A stretch of DNA of 27,723 bases from Alphaproteobacteria bacterium (GCA_012267605.1 JAAXGF010000373.1:1-27723), one strand, 5' to 3'. Shown: positions 1-10,026, counted from the first letter of the stretch. Translations and numbers: made by a program. The notes: generated from the sequence alone by a model not told the origin.

Positions 1-684
1 CGTCCACATGTGGAACGGCACCGCCGAAATCTTGAAGGCAAGACCCGCGGTCAAGAAAACAATGCCGACGACGACGCCGGTGGAAACCTGTCCGCCGTCC
101 GCAAATAGCGCTGACATCGCATCGAAGCGGGTGGTTCCTGTAAATCCATAAATCATTGAGCAGCCGTACAGCAGCATGCCCGAAGCGAGAGCTCCAAGGA
201 CAAAGTATTTGAGCCCGGCCTCAGTCGATCGTAAGGAATCCCGTTGAAACGCCGCTACCACATAAAGCGTCAAGCTTTGCAATTCCAGACCGAGATATAG
301 TGACATGAGATCGTTGGCCGAAATCATCATCAACATGCCCAGACAGGCGAATACGATGAGGACTGGATACTCGAATCGGAACATGCGCTCCCGCTCCAAA
401 TAACCCACTGAGAGCAAGAGCGTGGCAAGGGATCCCAAAAGAACCAAAGCCTTCATGAAAAGGCCGAATTGGTCGACAATGAAGAGCCCTCCGAAAGACG
501 TGGTACGAGCGTCGTCCATCGTCCAAACCATGGCGAACGCAACCAAGAACGCCACCACTGCAAGACCGAGAACGGTCTTCGTCGCCTTGTCGCCGCGAAA
601 TACGCCGATCATAAGCAACGCCATACCGAAGATGGCGAGCCATAGTTCGACCGTGACGGAGGTTATGTCGGCCCAATCGGTCAC
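1..684 (-). CDS. nuoN: NADH-quinone oxidoreductase subunit N (3' end cut by window)
   Basis: Antiporter-like membrane subunit of complex I, forming part of the proton-pumping arm. The 228 codons visible run in one open frame to the window edge, about half of the usual subunit of roughly 480 residues. Several hydrophobic helices are visible. Key features are the helix-5 glutamate in LYLGLELQSLTLY (Glu134) and the lysine in FKISAVPFHMW (Lys218), which are the proton-channel residues of the family. The GTG start at 684 is chosen because an AAGAAGGG ribosome-binding site precedes it and nuoM ends 13 bases upstream. It is the last gene of the nuo operon in this window. A longer frame at 221-691 is only its shadow. 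Confidence 0.95.
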   Translation of the reverse strand, partial: MTDWADITSVTVELWLAIFGMALLMIGVFRGDKATKTVLGLAVVAFLVAFAMVWTMDDARTTSFGGLFIVDQFGLFMKALVLLGSLATLLLSVGYLERERMFRFEYPVLIVFACLGMLMMISANDLMSLYLGLELQSLTLYVVAAFQRDSLRSTEAGLKYFVLGALASGMLLYGCSMIYGFTGTTRFDAMSALFADGGQVSTGVVVGIVFLTAGLAFKISAVPFHMWT

Positions 685-697
685 CGGCCACCCTTCT

Positions 698-2206
698 TTA
701 GGGAATCATCGCCGCGGTATCGATACCGCTTCCAACCGTTTGCGCGATCAGATTGGCTACCGACGGTCGAATCGCCGAAAGGAATAATTCGGGATAGACA
801 CCCATGACGATGACCAAGACGACCATGGGGGCGAAGGTCAAAATTTCGCGACGGTTACAATCAAGTATTGCCGCGAGATCCGGTTTCGTTAGCTTGCCGA
901 AGACCACCCGGCGATATAACCACAGCATATACGCGGGCCCGAGAACAATACCAATGGTCGCCAATGCGGCAACCCAGGTATTGGCTTGATAGGCCCCTAC
1001 CAGCGACAGAAATTCGCCGACAAACCCCGAGGTGCCTGGCAAACCTACCGAAGCCAAAGTGAACAAAAGAAAACAAAATGCGTAAACTGGCATGCGGTGA
1101 ACGAGTCCACCATAGCGGGAAATCATGCGTGAATGGACTCGCTCGTAAACCACGCCAACACAGAAAAACAGAGCCGCAGATACGAAACCGTGGCTCAACA
1201 TCACGAGGATCGCGCCCTCAATACCTTGGGTATTCAAAGTGAAAATTCCGATAGTGACAAAGCCCATGTGAGCGACGGAGGAATAAGCGATGAGTTTCTT
1301 CATATCCTCCTGAGCCAGAGCCACGAGGGAGGTATAAATCACTGCGACGACACTGAGGGTATAGATCAGCGGTGTAAAAAAAACCGTCGCTTCGGGCAAC
1401 ATGGGTAGCGAAAACCGCAAGAAACCATAGCCGCCAATCTTGAGTAGCACACCAGCCAACACCATTGACCCGGCGGTGGGCGCCTCGACATGCGCGTCGG
1501 GAAGCCAAGTGTGAACCGGCCACATGGGCACCTTGACGGCAAATGATGCGAACATCGCCACCCAAAGCCATCTCTGCATATCGAAATCGAAGTCCGCGTT
1601 CATTAGGGTTGGCACGTCTGTTGTGCCGGTCTCGAAGTACATGGCCAAGATGGCCAGCAACAAGAGAACCGACCCAGCCAACGTGAAGAGAAAGAATTTG
1701 AACGTCGCGTAAATTCGTCCCGGGCCACCCCAAACCCCAATGATAAGAAACATTGGCACGAGCATGGCCTCATAAAATACGTAAAAGAGAACAAAATCGA
1801 GGGCCGAAAAAACCCCGACCATCGTGGTTTCCATGAACAGGAAGGCGACCATGTATTCCTTGACACGGTCCTTGATGGCGTCCCAGCTGGCCAAAATACA
1901 AAGGGGGGTCAGGAACGTCGTCAACAGAATCAAGAACAAAGATATGCCGTCAATTCCAACGTGGTAGGTAATGCCAAATGTCGGAATCCACGGCGATTGT
2001 TGGACGAACTGAAAGCCCGTTAACCGCTCATCAAAATCGAGCCAAAGCAGCAACGATAGCGCGAACGTCATTCCTGATGTCCACAGTGCGACGTTCCTCG
2101 CGTTGCGGGCAACAATTTCCTCCTCGCCATTGATCATGAAGACAAGCACCACCCCCGCCAGAGGGAGAAAGATCGTCAGTGTCAGGATAGGAAATTCTGG
2201 CATCAT
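698..2206 (-). CDS. nuoM: NADH-quinone oxidoreductase subunit M
   Basis: Antiporter-like proton-pumping subunit of complex I in the inner membrane. The length of 502 residues is normal for the family and the protein is almost entirely hydrophobic helices. The helix-5 glutamate is in YEAMLVPMF (Glu146), the channel lysine in FAVKVPMWPVHTWLPDAH (Lys225), and a second lysine in VLLKIGGYGF (Lys256). The gene begins 4 bases after nuoL ends. Two ATG codons stand side by side at 2206 and 2203, behind AGGTG, so the exact first residue is uncertain by one codon. Confidence 0.97.
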   Translation of the reverse strand: MMPEFPILTLTIFLPLAGVVLVFMINGEEEIVARNARNVALWTSGMTFALSLLLWLDFDERLTGFQFVQQSPWIPTFGITYHVGIDGISLFLILLTTFLTPLCILASWDAIKDRVKEYMVAFLFMETTMVGVFSALDFVLFYVFYEAMLVPMFLIIGVWGGPGRIYATFKFFLFTLAGSVLLLLAILAMYFETGTTDVPTLMNADFDFDMQRWLWVAMFASFAVKVPMWPVHTWLPDAHVEAPTAGSMVLAGVLLKIGGYGFLRFSLPMLPEATVFFTPLIYTLSVVAVIYTSLVALAQEDMKKLIAYSSVAHMGFVTIGIFTLNTQGIEGAILVMLSHGFVSAALFFCVGVVYERVHSRMISRYGGLVHRMPVYAFCFLLFTLASVGLPGTSGFVGEFLSLVGAYQANTWVAALATIGIVLGPAYMLWLYRRVVFGKLTKPDLAAILDCNRREILTFAPMVVLVIVMGVYPELFLSAIRPSVANLIAQTVGSGIDTAAMIP

Positions 2207-2210
2207 TCAC

Positions 2211-4142
2211 CTAGTGTTCGAAGGCGAGCAAATACCAGGTCACCAACAGGACCACACCGATGAACATGGCATAGGCGTAATGGTAGAGGAAACCAGTCTG
2301 CAGCCGCACCGCCTTGCGGGCGATGCCGACCGCCGTGGCAGCGATGCCATTTGGCCCAAGGCCATCGATCACCGCGCCATCACCAGATTTCCACAGTCCA
2401 CAACCAATATAGTGAGCCGGTTTGACGAAAAGCATGTCGTACAATTCGTCGAAGTACCACTTGCGATACAGGAACGTATGAATTGGACGGAGCTTTTCGG
2501 CCAATATCTCGGCGAGATAAGGTTTAAAGCCATAGATGAACCAAGCGGAAAAGATACCACCAAGGGCGACAACGACCGGCAAATACTTTACCCAGAGCGG
2601 TACGTGGTGGGCGTCCGCCAAGGCCGTATTTTCGGGCAAAACAAATATGCTTTGACGCCAGAATTCACTGTCCGCCGCGACCATGCCGGTACCAAAATAA
2701 CCTGCGAAAACAGCACCAATTGCAAGGAAAAATAATGGCACCGTCATTACCAAGGGCGATTCGTGCACGTGTGCCATGACTTTTTCGTCCGCCCGCGGCG
2801 CCCCATGGAAGGTTAGAATAAGCAAACGCCACGAATAGAAGGCGGTTAGAAACGCGGCGATGATGCCAAGCCAGAACGCGTATGTCCCGACACCAGTTTG
2901 AGCTGCAAACGCCGCCTCGATGATCACATCCTTGGAGTAATATCCCGCAAACAACGGTATGCCCGCCAAAGCCAAACTGCCAACCCACATATAGCCATAG
3001 GTCCAGGGGATTAGCTTCCAAAGCCCACCCATTTTACGCATGTCCTGTTCATCCGACATGGCGTGGATAACGGAACCGGAACCAAGAAACAGAAGCGCCT
3101 TGAAGAATGCGTGGGTCATGAGGTGAAAGATCGCCGCCGCATAAGCGGAAATACCGCAGGCGAAGAACATGTAACCAAGTTGGCTACAAGTAGAATACGC
3201 GATTACACGCTTGATATCCGTCTGCGCCATACCGACGGTGGCGGCGAAAAACGCGGTGGAGGCACCGACGATGGTGACAACCATCAACGCGCCGGGTGCG
3301 TATTCGAACAACGGCGATAGGCGGGCCACCATAAAAACTCCAGCCGTCACCATAGTCGCCGCGTGGATGAGAGCGGAGACCGGTGTCGGACCCTCCATTG
3401 CGTCCGGCAACCAAGTATGCAACCCAAGTTGCGCGGATTTGCCCATCGCACCAATGAATAAAAGCAGGCAAATCGCGGTCAATGTATCAACAGAAAAATC
3501 TAGAAACACGATGCTTGTTCCGACGTAATTGGGCGCCTCGGCAAAGACCGTGTCAAAACTCACGGTATCGAAGACCATGAAAATGGCGAATATGCCGAGG
3601 GAGAAACCAAAATCTCCCACTCGGTTCACGAGGAACGCCTTAATCGCTGCCGCGTTCGCAGCTGGACGCGTATACCAAAATCCGATCAGCAAGTACGAAC
3701 ATAAGCCAACTCCCTCCCAGCCGAAAAACAGCTGGATGAAATTGTCCGCTGTGACCAACATCAACATGCTGAACGTGAACAAGCTGAGGTACGCGAAGAA
3801 TCGCGGCTTATGAGAATCGTGGCCCATATAGCCGATCGAATACACGTGGATGAGAAATGACGCCGAACTCACAACGAAAAGCATAACTGCGGTCAAAACG
3901 TCGAAGCGCAGAGCCCAGGACGCCTCGAAAGCACCCGAATCAATCCACGTGAGAAGCTCGACCGTCCTGTCCGTTCCCTGGACGGCCCAAGTTAGAATGA
4001 CAAAGGACAAAAGCATGGGTACGCCGATCAGCGCGCACGCGGTATACATTGCGCCTCGATCACCGATGACCCGACCGAAAAAGCCGGCGATAACCGCTCC
4101 GACCAACGGAAGAAATACGACCGCTATGTAGACCACATCCAT
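2211..4142 (-). CDS. nuoL: NADH-quinone oxidoreductase subunit L
   Basis: Distal antiporter-like subunit of complex I, carrying the long lateral helix at its C-terminus. At 643 residues it has full length. Visible signatures are GWEGVGLCSYLLIGFW at about 141-156 with the channel glutamate Glu143, GAMGKSAQ with Lys235, and HTWLPDAMEGPTPVSALIH at 242-260. The final hydrophobic segment near residues 615-640 fits the C-terminal anchor helix that follows the lateral helix. It starts 4 bases after nuoK and is followed after 4 bases by nuoM, so the three are surely co-translated. Confidence 0.97.
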   Translation of the reverse strand: MDVVYIAVVFLPLVGAVIAGFFGRVIGDRGAMYTACALIGVPMLLSFVILTWAVQGTDRTVELLTWIDSGAFEASWALRFDVLTAVMLFVVSSASFLIHVYSIGYMGHDSHKPRFFAYLSLFTFSMLMLVTADNFIQLFFGWEGVGLCSYLLIGFWYTRPAANAAAIKAFLVNRVGDFGFSLGIFAIFMVFDTVSFDTVFAEAPNYVGTSIVFLDFSVDTLTAICLLLFIGAMGKSAQLGLHTWLPDAMEGPTPVSALIHAATMVTAGVFMVARLSPLFEYAPGALMVVTIVGASTAFFAATVGMAQTDIKRVIAYSTCSQLGYMFFACGISAYAAAIFHLMTHAFFKALLFLGSGSVIHAMSDEQDMRKMGGLWKLIPWTYGYMWVGSLALAGIPLFAGYYSKDVIIEAAFAAQTGVGTYAFWLGIIAAFLTAFYSWRLLILTFHGAPRADEKVMAHVHESPLVMTVPLFFLAIGAVFAGYFGTGMVAADSEFWRQSIFVLPENTALADAHHVPLWVKYLPVVVALGGIFSAWFIYGFKPYLAEILAEKLRPIHTFLYRKWYFDELYDMLFVKPAHYIGCGLWKSGDGAVIDGLGPNGIAATAVGIARKAVRLQTGFLYHYAYAMFIGVVLLVTWYLLAFEH

Positions 4143-4146
4143 GCCG

Positions 4147-4455
4147 TCAGCCCTTCATCAAGTTGACGTCTTCGACCGCGATCGACCCACGATTGCGGAA
4201 GAAAACCACGAGTATGGCTAATCCGATCGCCGCTTCGGCCGCGGCAACAGTAAGCACGAACATAGCGAAGATCTGTCCGACCAAATCGCCCAAGGTGGTA
4301 GAGAAGGCGACGAAGTTGATATTCACCGCCAGCAACATGAGCTCAATCGACATGAGGATGATGATGAGATTCTTGCGGTTGAGAAAAATACCGAAGATTC
4401 CGAGAGTGAATAAAATGGCGGCGACGGTGAGATAGTGGGAAAGGCCGATTTCCAT
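4147..4455 (-). CDS. nuoK: NADH-quinone oxidoreductase subunit K
   Basis: Small three-helix membrane subunit of complex I (MrpC-like). Its 102 residues match the usual length. The two membrane glutamates required for proton transfer in the family are present, Glu38 in LMSIELMLLAVN and Glu74 in VAAAEAAIGLA. Its ATG shares one base with the stop codon of nuoJ in a TGATG overlap, indicating translational coupling. Confidence 0.97.
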   Translation of the reverse strand: MEIGLSHYLTVAAILFTLGIFGIFLNRKNLIIILMSIELMLLAVNINFVAFSTTLGDLVGQIFAMFVLTVAAAEAAIGLAILVVFFRNRGSIAVEDVNLMKG

Positions 4456-5063
4456 CAGGCTCCCTCCCCCGGCGGAACCTTGCGCAACTCTATGGCTTGT
4501 TCACTACGGCGAGCAAGCTGTTCCCCAATCCGTTGCTTTCGTACGCCGCTTCTCGTGCGCAAGGTCAAAACAATTGCACCGATCATGGCCACCAACAAAA
4601 CCAATCCAGCAGCCTGAAACAGATATACGTAATCTGTATAGAGCACCTGCCCGATAGCCTCGGTATTGGTAATCTCGGATGGGGCTGGAGAACGCACCGG
4701 CGCTCGGGTTTCTGGCGCTAGTGTCCAACCTCCAATGACCATCACAAGCTCTACTAACAGCACCAGTCCGACCAAGCCACCGGTCGGCAGGTATTGGAGA
4801 AATCCCTCGCGAAGTATGGAGATATTCACGTCCAACATCATGACTACGAATAGAAACAGTACGGCCAAGGCGCCGACATAGACGACCACGAGAATCATCG
4901 CCAGAAACTCCGCGCCCATGAGAACAAACAACCCGGCTGAATTAAAAAACGCGAGAATCAGAAAAATGACCGAATGAACTGGATTTCGGGCCGCGATCAC
5001 CATCACGCCTGACGCCACCGCGATCCCGGCGAACATGTAGAATGCCAGTATCTGCACGATCAT
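4455..5063 (-). CDS. nuoJ: NADH-quinone oxidoreductase subunit J
   Basis: Five-helix membrane subunit of complex I. At 202 residues it is of normal length. It opens with a hydrophobic helix, AFYMFAGIAVASGVMVIAA, then the conserved NPVHSVIFLILAFFNSAG segment, and the helix EFLAMILVVVYVGALAVLFLF that contains the pi-bulge region linking the quinone site to the proton channels. The C-terminal tail is charged (RTRSGVRKQRIGEQLARRSEQ) and likely cytoplasmic. It lies 30 bases after nuoI and overlaps nuoK by one base. Confidence 0.97.
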   Translation of the reverse strand: MIVQILAFYMFAGIAVASGVMVIAARNPVHSVIFLILAFFNSAGLFVLMGAEFLAMILVVVYVGALAVLFLFVVMMLDVNISILREGFLQYLPTGGLVGLVLLVELVMVIGGWTLAPETRAPVRSPAPSEITNTEAIGQVLYTDYVYLFQAAGLVLLVAMIGAIVLTLRTRSGVRKQRIGEQLARRSEQAIELRKVPPGEGA

Positions 5064-5093
5064 TGTTGCTTCCCCCGCGTGCCCTTACCCTAA

Positions 5094-5582
5094 TCAGCGG
5101 TAGGGAGCGTCAGCCGCAAGATTCGCGGCGATTTCAGTTTCCCAACGGTCACCGTTGGCGAGCAATTTTTCCTTGTCGTAAAGCAACTCCTCGTGGGTCT
5201 CGGTAGCGAACTCGAAATTGGGACCCTCGACGATGGCGTCGACCGGACAGGCTTCTTGGCAAAAACCGCAGTAAATACACTTCGTCATATCGATATCGTA
5301 ACGGGTTGTACGCCGGCTGCCGTCATCGCGTGGTTCGGCCTCGATAGTAATGGCCTGGGCCGGGCAAACCGCTTCGCAGAGTTTGCATGCAATGCACCTT
5401 TCCTCACCGTTTGGATAGCGCCGCAAGGCATGTTCGCCGCGGAACCGCGGACTCAGGGGGCCTTTCTCGAAGGGATAATTCACGGTAACCTTACGGCGGA
5501 AAAAATACTTCATGGTCAAAGCCATGCCGGACGCCAGCTCGGTCAACAGCATAGCCCGCGCGGCACGGTCAAGAGCGGCCAT
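5094..5582 (-). CDS. nuoI: NADH-quinone oxidoreductase subunit I (two 4Fe-4S ferredoxin-like)
   Basis: Peripheral-arm subunit that holds clusters N6a and N6b and passes electrons towards NuoB. The eight cluster cysteines are present as CIACKLCEAVCP (Cys63, 66, 69, 73) and CIYCGFCQEACP (Cys102, 105, 108, 112). The length of 162 residues is typical of alphaproteobacteria. The start is set at the ATG at 5582, which sits 8 bases behind GGAGG. A TTG 15 bases further upstream would place that Shine-Dalgarno inside the gene, and the family normally begins close to the AALDRAAR sequence seen here. Confidence 0.97.
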   Translation of the reverse strand: MAALDRAARAMLLTELASGMALTMKYFFRRKVTVNYPFEKGPLSPRFRGEHALRRYPNGEERCIACKLCEAVCPAQAITIEAEPRDDGSRRTTRYDIDMTKCIYCGFCQEACPVDAIVEGPNFEFATETHEELLYDKEKLLANGDRWETEIAANLAADAPYR

Positions 5583-5636
5583 TTGAATTGCCTCCAAGCC
5601 ATCGATTCGGATTTTGGTTATTCATCCCCTTGCCTT

Positions 5637-6647
5637 TTACGCTGGCGCCCAACCGAACGCCAGTACAGCGCCTGATGTTACGACCACGGCCACCAAGGAA
5701 ATTGGAAGAAACACCTTCCATCCCAGTCGCATGAGCTGGTCATAGCGGTACCGGGGAAACGTTGCCCGCACCCAAAGAAAACAAAATAGGATTAACGCAA
5801 TCTTGATCGCGAACCAGACCGGACCAGGGACATAGTTGAGCGGCGCGACGTCCAACGGCGGCAACCAGCCCCCCAGAAATAGGATCGTCGTCATCGCACA
5901 CATCAAAATCATATTCGCGTATTCGCCAAGAAAGAACAGTGCGAAGGTCATTGCGGAGTATTCGACATTGTAGCCGGCAACGAGTTCAGCCTCTGCCTCG
6001 GGCAAATCGAATGGGTGGCGATTGGTTTCAGCGAGTGTGGAAATGAAAAATACGAGGAACATGGGAAACAGTGGAATAAAAAACCACAAATCCTTCTGGG
6101 CCATGACGATTTCGGAAAGATTTAGGGAACCAACGCACACGAGCACCGTGATAATAACGAAACCCATTGAAATTTCGTATGACACCATCTGCGCGGCGGA
6201 TCGCATCGCACCCAGAAACGCGTAAATCGAATTGCTCGACCAACCAGCAAGAATGATTCCGTAAACGCCAAGCGACGAGATCGCAAATAAATAGAGAATA
6301 CCGACGTTGATATCTGCCAATACAATCCCCTCGCCAAAAGGAATTACTGACCAGGCGATTAGGCTTAAAACAAATGTGATGACCGGAGCGAAAATGAATA
6401 CCAAACGGTTTGCGCCGCTCGGTATCACGGTCTCCTTCATTAACAGCTTCAAACCGTCGGCGATGGGTTGTAGGAGGCCGAAGGGACCGACGACGTTCGG
6501 CCCCTTGCGTAACTGCATTGCACCGATCACCTTCCGCTCTGCGTAGGTGAGATAAGCCACGCCAAGCAACAGCGGAATCATGATGGCTACGATCTGCAAG
6601 ATTATGATCGTGCCGGGCCACAGGTATCCTTGCCAAATTTCAGCCAT
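5637..6647 (-). CDS. nuoH: NADH-quinone oxidoreductase subunit H
   Basis: Membrane subunit of complex I that forms much of the quinone-binding chamber and contacts NuoB and NuoD. Signatures visible are AERKVIGAMQLRKGPNVVG with the following GLLQPIADGLKLLMKE loop, and LAETNRHPFDLPEAEAELVA, both hallmarks of the family. The ATG at 6647 gives 336 residues beginning MAEIWQGYLW and overlaps the nuoG stop by 8 bases. A GTG at 6671 would add 8 residues and cannot be excluded, as neither has a strong ribosome-binding site. Confidence 0.95.
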   Translation of the reverse strand: MAEIWQGYLWPGTIIILQIVAIMIPLLLGVAYLTYAERKVIGAMQLRKGPNVVGPFGLLQPIADGLKLLMKETVIPSGANRLVFIFAPVITFVLSLIAWSVIPFGEGIVLADINVGILYLFAISSLGVYGIILAGWSSNSIYAFLGAMRSAAQMVSYEISMGFVIITVLVCVGSLNLSEIVMAQKDLWFFIPLFPMFLVFFISTLAETNRHPFDLPEAEAELVAGYNVEYSAMTFALFFLGEYANMILMCAMTTILFLGGWLPPLDVAPLNYVPGPVWFAIKIALILFCFLWVRATFPRYRYDQLMRLGWKVFLPISLVAVVVTSGAVLAFGWAPA

Positions 6648-8688
6648 TGGTGCCGGTCGCCCGGTTCTCACCGGCCGCTACCGCCGAACATTCTTTCATC
6701 GTCGGAGACGAACGGCTGATCGGATCGGTCTGAAAAAAATCGATGATGGGCGGTACCAACGGTGTGGCCTTCACGGTACCGGATTTACCGAATTTGCCCC
6801 ATGGTGCGGACAGCACCTCGTCCACTGCATTCATGGCCGAAGCGACTTCGCCCATGCGCTGACGTACTTGGCTCAATGTGTCATACGGCAAAGTCTTACC
6901 AAGACTCTCGGACAGGGCGCGCACAATCTTCCAGTCTTCGCGTGCCTGGCCAGGTGGAAATACCGCGACACGCGCCCGTTGTGGCCGACCCTCGGTATTG
7001 ACATATGTAGCATTCTTCTCGGTGTAAGCGGCACCCGGGAGAACGACATCCGCTCGGCGCGCGCCGGCGTCGCCATGGTGGCCCTGGTACACAACGAATG
7101 CCTTGCCCAAGCGATTCATGTCCAACTCGTCCGCGCCCATAAGATAGACAAACTTGATCTTTCCGCTTGAAGTCGCGTCGAGAATTTTGTCGATACCAGG
7201 AGCTACCAAGCCCAAGTCAAGACCACCGACCCGACTGGCGGCAGTATGCAGGACATTGAAGCCGTTCCATCCGTCGCTGATCATTCCCGTGCGCTCCGCC
7301 ACCTCGCGCGCCTTGGCCAAAATGGCCGCACCGTCGTCGCGGGTTAGCGCCCCCATCCCAAGAACAATCATCGGCCGATCCGCAGCGGCAAGCACTTTTG
7401 CAAAGGGATGGCTACCCTTGGCAAGAGCCAACAACGATTTGGGATCATCACCGAGATGATCAATGGGGTAGGTCAGGTCAACCGGTTGGCCGACCAGAGC
7501 GACATTGAATCCGCCGGCCAAATAACGCTTGCGCAAGCGGGCGTTGACTAACGGCGCCTCCCAACGGGGGTTGGTTCCCACCAACAGGCAGGCATCGGCG
7601 CGATCGATGCCGGCAATGGTCGTGTTGAATAGGTAACCGGTGCGGCAGGCTGAATCTAATTTCGCACCATCTTGACGGCATTCAATATTGTCACTGCGCA
7701 GAGCTGAGAATAAGTCCTTGAGCGCACACAAGGCCTCGGCGTCCGCAAGGTCGCCAGTGATGGCCGCGATTTGCTTCCCGGTCAATGGCTTGAGCGCGCC
7801 GGCAACTGCTTCGAACGCCTCGTCCCAAGTGGCGGTAACGAGACGCCCGCCGCGCCGTACAAGCGGGCGGTCTAAACGCTGGCGGCGCAGCCCGTCACAG
7901 GCAAAACGCGTCTTGTCGGATATCCACTCCCCGTTAACCGCTTCGTTGAGACGCGGCAATACGCGCAACACCTGAGGGCCACGCGCGTCGACACGAATGT
8001 TTGCGCCCACGGCGTCATGCACGTCGACTGTCTCGGTTCCTTGCAGTTCCCAGGGACGTGCCATAAATGCATATGGTTTTGAGGTCAACGCACCCACCGG
8101 ACAAAGATCGATCATATTGGCCGACAACTCGGAGGTGAGTGCCTTTTCCACATAGGTACCGACCTCCATGTGTTCGCCCCGACCGGTGGCACCGAGTTCC
8201 TCAACACCTGCAACCTCGCTGGCGAAACGAATACAGCGAGTGCAATGAATGCAGCGCGTCATCACCGTCTTGATCAGTGGACCCAGGTTCTTATCCTTGA
8301 CCGCGCGTTTGTTTTCTTCGAAACGGTTCAGCCCGCGACCGTAGCTCATTGCCTGATCCTGCAAGTCGCATTCGCCGCCCTGGTCGCAAATGGGGCAATC
8401 GAGCGGGTGGTTGACGAGCAGAAACTCCATCACCCCCTCCCGCGCTTTTTTCACCAGCTCGGTATTGGTCCGCACGACCATTCCCTCGCTGATCGGCATC
8501 GCGCACGATGCAATTGGCTTCGGAACCCGTTCCATCTCGACCAAACACATGCGGCAGTTGCCGGCGATAGACAGCCGCTCGTGATAACAAAAACGGGGAA
8601 TCTCAATGCCGGCATACTCGCATGCTTGCAAAACTGTAATTCCCGCCGGTACTTCCAGCGCTTGTCCATCTATGGTGATATTTGGCAT
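6640..8688 (-). CDS. nuoG: NADH-quinone oxidoreductase subunit G (75-kDa type iron-sulfur subunit)
   Basis: Largest peripheral-arm subunit of complex I. The N-terminal ferredoxin domain binds a 2Fe-2S cluster through Cys34, Cys45, Cys48 and Cys62. Cluster N5 uses His94, Cys98, Cys101 and Cys107 (HPLDCPIC, GGEC), and N4 uses Cys146, Cys149, Cys152 and Cys196. A molybdopterin-oxidoreductase-like domain follows from about residue 220, with no evident role in cofactor binding in this family. At 682 residues it matches mitochondrial and alphaproteobacterial forms and lacks the extra N7 motif of longer relatives. It starts 5 bases after nuoF. Confidence 0.97.
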   Translation of the reverse strand: MPNITIDGQALEVPAGITVLQACEYAGIEIPRFCYHERLSIAGNCRMCLVEMERVPKPIASCAMPISEGMVVRTNTELVKKAREGVMEFLLVNHPLDCPICDQGGECDLQDQAMSYGRGLNRFEENKRAVKDKNLGPLIKTVMTRCIHCTRCIRFASEVAGVEELGATGRGEHMEVGTYVEKALTSELSANMIDLCPVGALTSKPYAFMARPWELQGTETVDVHDAVGANIRVDARGPQVLRVLPRLNEAVNGEWISDKTRFACDGLRRQRLDRPLVRRGGRLVTATWDEAFEAVAGALKPLTGKQIAAITGDLADAEALCALKDLFSALRSDNIECRQDGAKLDSACRTGYLFNTTIAGIDRADACLLVGTNPRWEAPLVNARLRKRYLAGGFNVALVGQPVDLTYPIDHLGDDPKSLLALAKGSHPFAKVLAAADRPMIVLGMGALTRDDGAAILAKAREVAERTGMISDGWNGFNVLHTAASRVGGLDLGLVAPGIDKILDATSSGKIKFVYLMGADELDMNRLGKAFVVYQGHHGDAGARRADVVLPGAAYTEKNATYVNTEGRPQRARVAVFPPGQAREDWKIVRALSESLGKTLPYDTLSQVRQRMGEVASAMNAVDEVLSAPWGKFGKSGTVKATPLVPPIIDFFQTDPISRSSPTMKECSAVAAGENRATGTNG

Positions 8689-8693
8689 GGACG

Positions 8694-9983
8694 CTACGCC
8701 GCCTGCTCGCCGGTTTTGGCCTGGCGGTCGTCGATGCGCCGCTCCAATTCAGAACGAAAATGACGAATCAATCCTTGGATTGGCCATGCCGCCGCATCGC
8801 CAAGAGCACAGATCGTGTGCCCTTCGACTTGTCGGGTGACCGCCTCCAAAACATCGATCTCGGACTTGTCTGCCTCACCACGGACCATGCGGTTCATTAC
8901 CCGCGACATCCAGCCGGTTCCCTCGCGGCATGGCGTGCATTGCCCACAGCTTTCATGCATGTAAAACTTGGAGAGCCGCGCAATTGCCTTCACGATATCG
9001 GTTGATTGGTCCATGACAATTACGGCGGCCGTGCCCAGACCAGACTTGGCCTCGGACAAGCTATCGAAATCCATGCGAACGCTGTCACAAATGACTTTGG
9101 GTATTACCGGTACCGACGATCCACCAGGAATCACCGCCAGCAAATTGTGCCAACCTCCACGGACGCCTCCCGCGTGCCGGTCGATAAGTTCGCGCAACGG
9201 AACACCCATTTCCTCCTCTACGTTGCACGGCGTGTTCACATGGCCAGATATGCAGAACACTTTAGTGCCGGTATTAAGCGGGCGCCCGAGACGGCTGAAC
9301 CAACTCGCGCCGCGGCGAAGAATAGTTGGCACAACAGCGATGGTTTCGACATTGTTTACCGTTGTAGGACACCCCCAAACTCCCACTGCGGCGGGGAAAG
9401 GTGGTTTCAGTCGGGGCTGTCCTTTCTTGCCTTCGAGACTTTCGATGAGGGCGGTCTCCTCGCCACAAATATAGGCGCCGGCCCCACGGTGAACGTGGAT
9501 TTCGAAATCGACGCCGGACCCGCAAGCGTTCTTGCCGATGAGCTTGGCCTCACGGGCTTCGATAATGGCCGCCTCAAGTACGTCGGCCTCGGCTTTAAAT
9601 TCGCCGCGAATGTAAATGTAGGCCGCGCTGGCCCCGAGGCCGACACCGGCTAATAGGCATCCTTCCAAAAGCTTGTGGGGGTCATGCCGCATCATGTCGC
9701 GATCCTTGCACGTGCCTGGTTCGCCTTCGTCGGCGTTAACCACGAGATAACTTGGCCGACCATCGGGCTGTTTGGGCATGAACGACCATTTTAAGCCGGT
9801 GGGAAACCCGGCGCCCCCCCTGCCGCGCAACTCGGAATCCTTTATCTCTTGAACAATCCAGTCCCGCCCTTTGGCAATGAGCTCTTTGGTGCCATCCCAA
9901 TCGCCGCGCCTCTGCGCGGCACGCAACCCCCAGTCCTCAAATCCGTAAAGATTAGTAAAAATTCTATCCTGATCGTCTAACAT
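8694..9983 (-). CDS. nuoF: NADH-quinone oxidoreductase subunit F (NADH- and FMN-binding)
   Basis: Entry point of electrons in complex I: binds NADH and FMN and carries cluster N3. The glycine-rich nucleotide-binding motif GRGGAGFPTG is at residues 54-63, the second conserved stretch is AYICGEETALIESLEG at about 170-185, and the N3 cysteines are Cys346, Cys349, Cys352 (ESCGQCTPCREG) and Cys392. The frame stays open upstream to 10127, inside nuoE, but the family starts at MLDDQDRIFTNLYG, so ATG 9983 is chosen, giving 429 residues. It is 43 bases downstream of nuoE. Confidence 0.97.
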   Translation of the reverse strand: MLDDQDRIFTNLYGFEDWGLRAAQRRGDWDGTKELIAKGRDWIVQEIKDSELRGRGGAGFPTGLKWSFMPKQPDGRPSYLVVNADEGEPGTCKDRDMMRHDPHKLLEGCLLAGVGLGASAAYIYIRGEFKAEADVLEAAIIEAREAKLIGKNACGSGVDFEIHVHRGAGAYICGEETALIESLEGKKGQPRLKPPFPAAVGVWGCPTTVNNVETIAVVPTILRRGASWFSRLGRPLNTGTKVFCISGHVNTPCNVEEEMGVPLRELIDRHAGGVRGGWHNLLAVIPGGSSVPVIPKVICDSVRMDFDSLSEAKSGLGTAAVIVMDQSTDIVKAIARLSKFYMHESCGQCTPCREGTGWMSRVMNRMVRGEADKSEIDVLEAVTRQVEGHTICALGDAAAWPIQGLIRHFRSELERRIDDRQAKTGEQAA

Positions 9984-10026
9984 CGGTTGCCTGGTATCAG
10001 TTTTTGAGTGTAAATCGTCGTGGACA